A DNA stretch of 52,267 bases from a virus, in the IMG/VR virus record IMGVR_UViG_3300012683_000011, positions 1 to 52,267 of that record. One strand, written 5' to 3'. Position numbers and translations under genes: made by a program. Below are positions 47,913-52,267 of this stretch, in pieces. Position 1 is the first letter of the stretch, and every line of letters begins with the position of its first letter. Below the pieces are notes generated by a model. That model was not told where the DNA came from, searched no databases, and was given only the letters and a program-made list of their open reading frames with translations.

Positions 47913-48353
47913 CTAATACTTATCTACGTAATTTTCTGGGACAATGTAAGCAATATATTGGTATTGCTGACCAATCTTATTAACTTCTTCTTGAGTCGGG
48001 ACGCGAATTTGTACGGCTAACCGACGGTTCTTTTTAACATAATTCGTAGAGTCGTCGGCAAGCATTGGCGGGTAGCCTGGGATAATTACCCAGCTATTAT
48101 ATGGGATGCGCTGTGATTGAATACTCACACCGCTATGATGCGCGTCGCCATCAATTGTAGTTAAGTTGTCGGTAGAATGATACGCCGTGACTTCGGCAAA
48201 TTGTACCCTCAGTCTACTAGCGAATTCCTCAACGTTCAAGCGATCCATCTCTAGTAACTTATTACGAGCTTCGACATATTGAAGGCGCATACCAATTAAT
48301 AGTAAACCTAATGATAAACATGTTGCCATTAATACAGCAATTAAAACTCTCAC
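47913..48353 (-). CDS. Membrane-anchored 3D-domain (cell-wall-hydrolase-like) protein, 146 aa
   Basis: Residues 1-22 form a signal anchor (LIAVLMATCLSLGLLLIGM). The C-terminal 95 residues follow the 3D/double-psi barrel pattern (VTAYHSTDN, NSWVIIPGYPPMLADD, NRRLAVQIRVPTQEEVNKIG), but Asp residues of the active site are partly replaced (AVQIRV instead of a V-D-I type motif). It may be a weak lytic transglycosylase or an inactive relative. A stretch EVNKIGQQYQYIAYIVPE is nearly repeated in the adjacent gene 47021-47851. Confidence 0.7.
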   Translation of the reverse strand: MRVLIAVLMATCLSLGLLLIGMRLQYVEARNKLLEMDRLNVEEFASRLRVQFAEVTAYHSTDNLTTIDGDAHHSGVSIQSQRIPYNSWVIIPGYPPMLADDSTNYVKKNRRLAVQIRVPTQEEVNKIGQQYQYIAYIVPENYVDKY

Positions 48354-48856
48354 TTTGGCAGCTTTCTGGATTTAATTGTGTTCATGATGAAGACATTAAC
48401 AAAAGGCTGTGGCTTCCCGCCGGAGATAATTACTTCTTCAAAGAATGCTTGTAATGATTTCTGGTGTACGGTTTCTTTAACTAATTCAGCGCCTTTAGGA
48501 TCTTGCTTCATCCATTCGATCATCGCCTTTTCATTTTCCTTCTTACAAGTAATTGAATACTTTAAGTCAGGAGTAATTCGCTTAGTCTCATTCTCAAACT
48601 CAATATCCAAAGATTCAAAGCCTTCTTGCTCCATCATCTTATTAATGCGCGCAGCGAGCCCATCAATTGTTCGCCCACGAATCTTAGCAATACTTTCAGC
48701 AACATCCTTAATCTTATCAAGGATTAATGCGAACTCAATATTGGTTTTAAGGTTACTCCCCTGGGTACCAATAATTAATTGCCCAGCCTCTTCATCAATG
48801 TTTTTGAGTATGAGTTCTAAATACTCGGACATTGTTTTTAAATTGTCAGTAATCAT
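48350..48856 (-). CDS. Uncharacterised 168-aa protein
   Basis: Helical N terminus (TMSEYLELILKNIDEEAGQL), then a mixed middle with RGRTIDGLAARINKMMEQEG and a C terminus ending FVNVFIMNTIKSRKLPK. Position between the 3D-domain protein and other early genes. I do not recognise a family. Confidence 0.7.
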   Translation of the reverse strand: MITDNLKTMSEYLELILKNIDEEAGQLIIGTQGSNLKTNIEFALILDKIKDVAESIAKIRGRTIDGLAARINKMMEQEGFESLDIEFENETKRITPDLKYSITCKKENEKAMIEWMKQDPKGAELVKETVHQKSLQAFFEEVIISGGKPQPFVNVFIMNTIKSRKLPK

Positions 48857-49178
48857 TTTGTATTTCTACATATTGACGTTGTGAGTTATTAAAGACCAGA
48901 AACCCCATAGTCTTTCTATGCTCTTGATTAAGCCATAAAAATCCAGCGAGCCCAATAATCCAACTAGGACCATTCAAAACCAGAACATCAGTTTCATCCG
49001 CTTGATCGAGCTTACTCGATAAAAGAGCGGTGTAATCCGCCATCGTTTGATTGTCACAATGTGGCGGAATGTGAGTGAACAAGAAAACTTTCTCTTTTTG
49101 AATAGAGGAGTAATCGTCACCTTTTTCTTCCTCGCGGCGGGGCTTAGACTTATCTACTAAAATAAATGCTTTGTTCAT
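48846..49178 (-). CDS. Uncharacterised 110-aa protein
   Basis: Rossmann-like pattern of alternating strands and helices (DVLVLNGPSWIIGLAGFLWL, MGFLVFNNSQRQYVEIQ). Proteins with this layout near phage replication genes are of unknown function. A GTGAC-AAT/CACAATG piece occurs at 49053-49062. Confidence 0.65.
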   Translation of the reverse strand: MNKAFILVDKSKPRREEEKGDDYSSIQKEKVFLFTHIPPHCDNQTMADYTALLSSKLDQADETDVLVLNGPSWIIGLAGFLWLNQEHRKTMGFLVFNNSQRQYVEIQNDY

Positions 49179-49179
49179 A

Positions 49180-49416
49180 TTAATCTTTCAATGTTACGAT
49201 GTCAAAATTTCCATTACTATGCAATGCTGATTGAGTCCCCTTAACAATAATTAAATTGTTACTAGACAGGAACTCAACCAGTATTGCTTGCATGTTATCA
49301 GCATGTTGCTGAGTGGTGGTTATGTCGAGACAATTACGATTAGTGAAACGATCACTAATGTAGTTTTTCAGAACGTTATTTAATTTGTAGCCAACAATTA
49401 TACTTATACTATTCAT
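49180..49416 (-). CDS. Uncharacterised 78-aa protein
   Basis: Small mixed alpha/beta protein (MNSISIIVGYKLNNVLKNYI at the start, NNLIIVKGTQSALHSNGNF). Its start overlaps the helicase stop by 4 bases. Unrecognised. Confidence 0.65.
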   Translation of the reverse strand: MNSISIIVGYKLNNVLKNYISDRFTNRNCLDITTTQQHADNMQAILVEFLSSNNLIIVKGTQSALHSNGNFDIVTLKD

Positions 49417-51263
49417 ACTGGCAATTTGCCTTGCAGCAATTCTTTCAATTTGGAAACATCTTTAATTGATTCGGCTAAGTCCCTTTTTGACTGCAAAGCC
49501 GCTGCGATAACTTCTTCGATTGTATCTTCGTATACATAGTCTCGATAGAGGACCGGATTTCTTTGTCCAATTCTATGGTTACGCGCTTCAGCTTGATCTC
49601 TTGCGCCGTAGTTATAATCGTTGGAATAGAAAAAAGCGGTTTTACACCTGTCATTGTCGATGTCTTGATTACCGAGCAGATTGAGTCCAGTACCACCAGC
49701 TTTTGCATTAGCGATAAGGACTCTAAATTTATGATCGGAGTTAAACGCATTTTTATATTTCTCCCTATCAGAGTCGGTTGTTTTTCCGTAGAATGAGCCA
49801 CACGTGTAGCCATTCCCTCCTTTAGCGAACATAGACCGAATGCGTGTAGTTATTTGTTCTATATCATAATTGAACCTAGCCCAAATAATCACCTTCGACG
49901 TGTCGACGATGTCTTCAAGATCGTCTAGCATTTCATTAAGTTTGGCGTCCCCTCCAGGGATAACCATAATCTTATTCTCACGCTGTTCATTATTATCATC
50001 GTGAGCAACGCCAAACCCACAACAAATTTGCGACAACTTTAACATTTGAACAATGATAAAGTCAGCATCAATATGAACATTCTCCTCAAGCATTAATGTG
50101 AACTGGCTTCTGAATTGATAATATAGAGCCGCCATGGCTGGTGGCATTTCAATCCGGCGAGTGTCATATAGACGATCCGGAAGCTTGAGACATCGTGACT
50201 TTTTGACGATAAAAGATACGCGAGCCATATTTTCTTGTAAGGCTTCGACGTTCTTGAAGCCAACAATCTTATCAATATCTTGCCCATCATTATCAATCTT
50301 TTTAAGTTCACAGAATTCTCTCTTATAGCCAGCGAAAGTATTATAGCCCAAAACACCGGGCTGAAGTAATTCAAATTGCGACCACAAGTCTAAAAGATTA
50401 TTACTAACAGGAGTACCAGTTAGAATCCTCTTCATTTGTGTACACGGCATCTGAGTTAACAATACACCAGCTTTATACCGCTTCGATGCTGGAGACTTCG
50501 CATAATGCGATTCATCCATAATAATCATGCGAGGCATAAATAAAGCTAATTGTTCTGTCATGCGGTGTACTGCGTCCCAGGAAACAATAGCGATTTTGAA
50601 TCTGCTACGACACTGAATGAGTAAGAGCAAGTCTTCGATACCAGTAATCTGCCCATCGATAATTTTAATCTCATACTGAATTAACTTCAGTAGATATTTA
50701 TTTAATTCATCGACCCAATTCTGACGAATTGATTTAGGGCAAACGATTAAAGTTCTGAACGTGTCACCATCTTCCAATCGTAATGCATAATGATTTAATT
50801 CGGCAATCGCACAGAGAGTTTTACCAGTACCCATTTCCATGAGGTATGCGAAGTATGGGTAATTTAATGCAGCTTCGACAGCCACATTTTGATGTGGCAT
50901 TAATTCCCAAGTAGCGAGCCCTTTGTAGTCTGTGTTCTCATTATCGAATAAGTAATTCCACCGTTTAGCAGATCGCTTCTCGTCTAACTTTGAAGTGATG
51001 GTAATAAACGCCAGCATAAACTGAGCGTTTTCAGAAACGGAATATTGGTCTTTAGTCCATGTACTTTCGATATGTTCTAAGGTATTCTTATTAAGTGGAA
51101 TTTTGAATCCACCCATTCCACCTTGTTTGACCCAAGTTCTTTCCTTAAACTCTTGAGCCCACGTACGGAATTTTTCATAATTAGCATCATTTGCATTAGC
51201 CCCTTCTCGGAGCGTCATATGCAAATTCTTATTATCAAATTGGTCTAAATGAAACCAAATCAT
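49413..51263 (-). CDS. SNF2-type superfamily 2 helicase
   Basis: 616 residues. The N-terminal 140 residues are a private domain. Helicase motifs follow in order: I (LMEMGTGKT), Ia (TLIVCPKSIRQNW), II (MIIMDESHYAKS), III (ILTGTPVSNN), IV (KVIIWARFNYDIEQI), V (NAKAGGTGLNL) and VI (QAEARNHRIGQRNPV). This is the SNF2/RapA group, which moves along double-stranded DNA and remodels proteins on it. In phages such enzymes are often paired with a VRR-NUC nuclease, as here (51260-51688), which suggests recombination or replication-fork processing. Confidence 0.92.
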   Translation of the reverse strand: MIWFHLDQFDNKNLHMTLREGANANDANYEKFRTWAQEFKERTWVKQGGMGGFKIPLNKNTLEHIESTWTKDQYSVSENAQFMLAFITITSKLDEKRSAKRWNYLFDNENTDYKGLATWELMPHQNVAVEAALNYPYFAYLMEMGTGKTLCAIAELNHYALRLEDGDTFRTLIVCPKSIRQNWVDELNKYLLKLIQYEIKIIDGQITGIEDLLLLIQCRSRFKIAIVSWDAVHRMTEQLALFMPRMIIMDESHYAKSPASKRYKAGVLLTQMPCTQMKRILTGTPVSNNLLDLWSQFELLQPGVLGYNTFAGYKREFCELKKIDNDGQDIDKIVGFKNVEALQENMARVSFIVKKSRCLKLPDRLYDTRRIEMPPAMAALYYQFRSQFTLMLEENVHIDADFIIVQMLKLSQICCGFGVAHDDNNEQRENKIMVIPGGDAKLNEMLDDLEDIVDTSKVIIWARFNYDIEQITTRIRSMFAKGGNGYTCGSFYGKTTDSDREKYKNAFNSDHKFRVLIANAKAGGTGLNLLGNQDIDNDRCKTAFFYSNDYNYGARDQAEARNHRIGQRNPVLYRDYVYEDTIEEVIAAALQSKRDLAESIKDVSKLKELLQGKLPV

Positions 51264-51688
51264 ATTTTATTTTTAATAACCTCTACTAACTGTTCAAATG
51301 TAAGAGTCAAATATTCAGTGTATGGAACGCCATTGTATAAATAGCATTGATTCTTATTTACATCCCAAACATACATTGGGCAATAAATTAGTCTTGCCCA
51401 AAACTCCATCGGAATAACTCTACGCTGAGCGCCATCTAATAAATTCATGAAATCATCTATTGACGGTAGACGCTTTAATCTATAGGCTTTACATTCAACA
51501 TGCCATCCTTGCTGATTATTATTCCCAATCCACAAATCGGGCATGCCAGCCATCCGTGTGGATGCCACCATAACTCTAGCGAAGATTTTCCACTTATTTA
51601 ACTGAGCAGTTAATTCGTGTTGGAAATCATGTTCATCTTTAAAAAAGGTCACATTGTTCCGATAATAATATTTCGTTAAGCATACCAA
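51260..51688 (-). CDS. VRR-NUC domain nuclease
   Basis: 142 residues. The core STRMAGMPDLWIGNNNQQGW-HVECKAY with a following GAQRR has the G-x-PD ... E-x-K ... Q pattern of the VRR-NUC branch of the PD-(D/E)XK nucleases, expected to cut branched DNA. The start could be ATG 51688 (50 bases inside the upstream gene) or GTG 51652 (14 bases inside), neither with a strong SD. The stop overlaps the helicase ATG, so nuclease and helicase are coupled. Confidence 0.85.
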   Translation of the reverse strand: MVCLTKYYYRNNVTFFKDEHDFQHELTAQLNKWKIFARVMVASTRMAGMPDLWIGNNNQQGWHVECKAYRLKRLPSIDDFMNLLDGAQRRVIPMEFWARLIYCPMYVWDVNKNQCYLYNGVPYTEYLTLTFEQLVEVIKNKI

Positions 51689-51974
51689 AAAGATTTGGAA
51701 TAAAAACTAAAACCTTTGCTAAGAATTCTGGTGTCCAAACGTCACGTTGTAACTTTGTAACTATTCTCATGACTAATAAGTATCTAGCTTCTAAAACTTC
51801 ATGGTATCCAAATTGTTGGTATACCCAATCGACTAATGCTTCTGCAATGTAACGCTGACTGGATTGGCCCCACGTCATTATTTCAAGATTATATTGGATA
51901 TACTTGAGTAATTGTTCTTCGGTAGTTAATTCAACATTTCGTAATGTATTACCTATCTCAATGTGGGCGAGCAC
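51639..51974 (-). CDS. Uncharacterised 111-aa helical protein
   Basis: GTG 51974 is preceded by AGGA (7 bases). The protein is helical with aromatic residues (LLKYIQYNLEIMTWGQSSQR, LVDWVYQQFGYHEVLEARYL). Three phased octamers (51741-51761) lie inside it and encode VTKLQRDV. It resembles the neighbour 51958-52267 in style. Function unknown. Confidence 0.7.
   Translation of the reverse strand: MLAHIEIGNTLRNVELTTEEQLLKYIQYNLEIMTWGQSSQRYIAEALVDWVYQQFGYHEVLEARYLLVMRIVTKLQRDVWTPEFLAKVLVFIPNLFGMLNEILLSEQCDLF
51741..51761. repeat. Phased GTNAC run, three units, inside a gene
   Basis: GTCAC-GTT-GTAAC-TTT-GTAAC at exact 8-bp steps, translated as part of 51639-51974. Confidence 0.8.
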
Positions 51975-52267
51975 ATTCTAATCCTATATGTACAGAAGTT
52001 TGGAAGGCAACTTCTGCTTCAATACGATTCACTAACGAAACATACCAGGATATAAACTGTGGAACCCATTCAACCGATTTAAAGTTGTCTTGCTTGTAAT
52101 TCTTCTTTAACACTTTTTCAAGATGCCAACCCCATGGCGCATCCATGCGGTAGATACATAGAATCATGTTACGAACTTCGCCGGCCCAATTGAACTCGTT
52201 ACACTGTGACATACATTGCACAATATGTTCGGCAATATTCTTTTCTTCTAAACGAGCACGATAAAAG
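51958..52267 (-). CDS. Uncharacterised helical protein, cut by the right window edge
   Basis: The frame can start at GTG 52221, but the upstream codons to the edge are open and strongly coding-like (FYRARLEEKNIAEHI), so the gene most likely continues beyond the window and is 5'-truncated here. The visible part contains WAGEVRNMILCIYRMDAPWG and FISWYVSLVNRIEAEVA. Unrecognised. It shows that the window ends are not the natural ends of the gene cluster. Confidence 0.65.
   Translation of the reverse strand, partial: FYRARLEEKNIAEHIVQCMSQCNEFNWAGEVRNMILCIYRMDAPWGWHLEKVLKKNYKQDNFKSVEWVPQFISWYVSLVNRIEAEVAFQTSVHIGLECARPH

Noticed and set aside
1-52267. Window as a closed circular genome
   Set aside because: Joining the ends leaves the right-edge reading frame without a start codon, so sequence is probably missing between the edges.
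1-52267. Lysogeny module
   Set aside because: I saw no integrase, recombinase, excisionase or CI-like repressor. Unknown small genes could hide one, but nothing supports it.

Overview
The window looks like most of the genome of a tailed, long-tailed (siphovirus-like) double-stranded DNA phage. It has an AT-rich base composition, densely packed genes with stop/start overlaps, Shine-Dalgarno (SD) starts and a standard stop-codon set. A terminase, portal, prohead protease, capsid, tape measure and tail genes are present, together with a phage replication set. I saw no integrase, excisionase or repressor cassette, no tRNA gene and no CRISPR array, so a virulent phage is the simplest reading. The host cannot be named from the sequence.

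Layout. From 1 to 13.74 kb about 38 mostly tiny genes run leftward. They include a GH24 lysozyme, many proteins of unknown function, several micro-proteins of 31-55 residues, and one strongly expressed Ala/Pro-rich protein with its own promoter and terminator. Between 8 and 14 kb genes become sparse and the DNA fills with phased short repeats, long inverted repeats and hairpins. A divergent control region lies at 13.74-14.05 kb. From 14.05 to 40.16 kb all convincing genes run rightward: packaging (terminase), portal, protease/scaffold, decoration, capsid, tail fibre with an SGNH hydrolase, neck, tail tube, frameshifted tail chaperone, tape measure and tail tip. A terminator at 40.18-40.21 kb ends this unit. 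From 40.2 kb to the right edge genes run leftward again: family A DNA polymerase, a primase fused to an MCM-like helicase, a MazG-like and a DUF3310-like protein, a putative single-strand binding protein, a 3D-domain protein, an SNF2-type helicase and a VRR-NUC nuclease. The last gene is cut by the window edge.

The most unusual signal is a dispersed repeat family. The 5-bp palindrome GTNAC recurs every 8 bp (GTNACNNN), usually in runs of two to five. It occurs many times between 2.6 and 15.3 kb and again at 46.9-47.0 and 51.74 kb, and I noticed no phased runs across the structural region. In several places the runs form inverted terminal repeats around islands of roughly 75-140 nt that themselves contain hairpins (for example 8991-9180, 9753-9932, 10391-10554, 10742-10897 and 46900-47010). 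Some runs lie inside genes and are translated. I know of no described phage element with this design.

Other points of interest are a pair of 30-bp inverted repeats (28 of 30 identical) at 11617-11646 and 12241-12270 that flank a GC-rich gene and carry outward-facing start codons, a nested dyad just upstream of the packaging genes, a classical minus-one frameshift site in the tail chaperone gene, and a family A polymerase with changed motif A and C residues.
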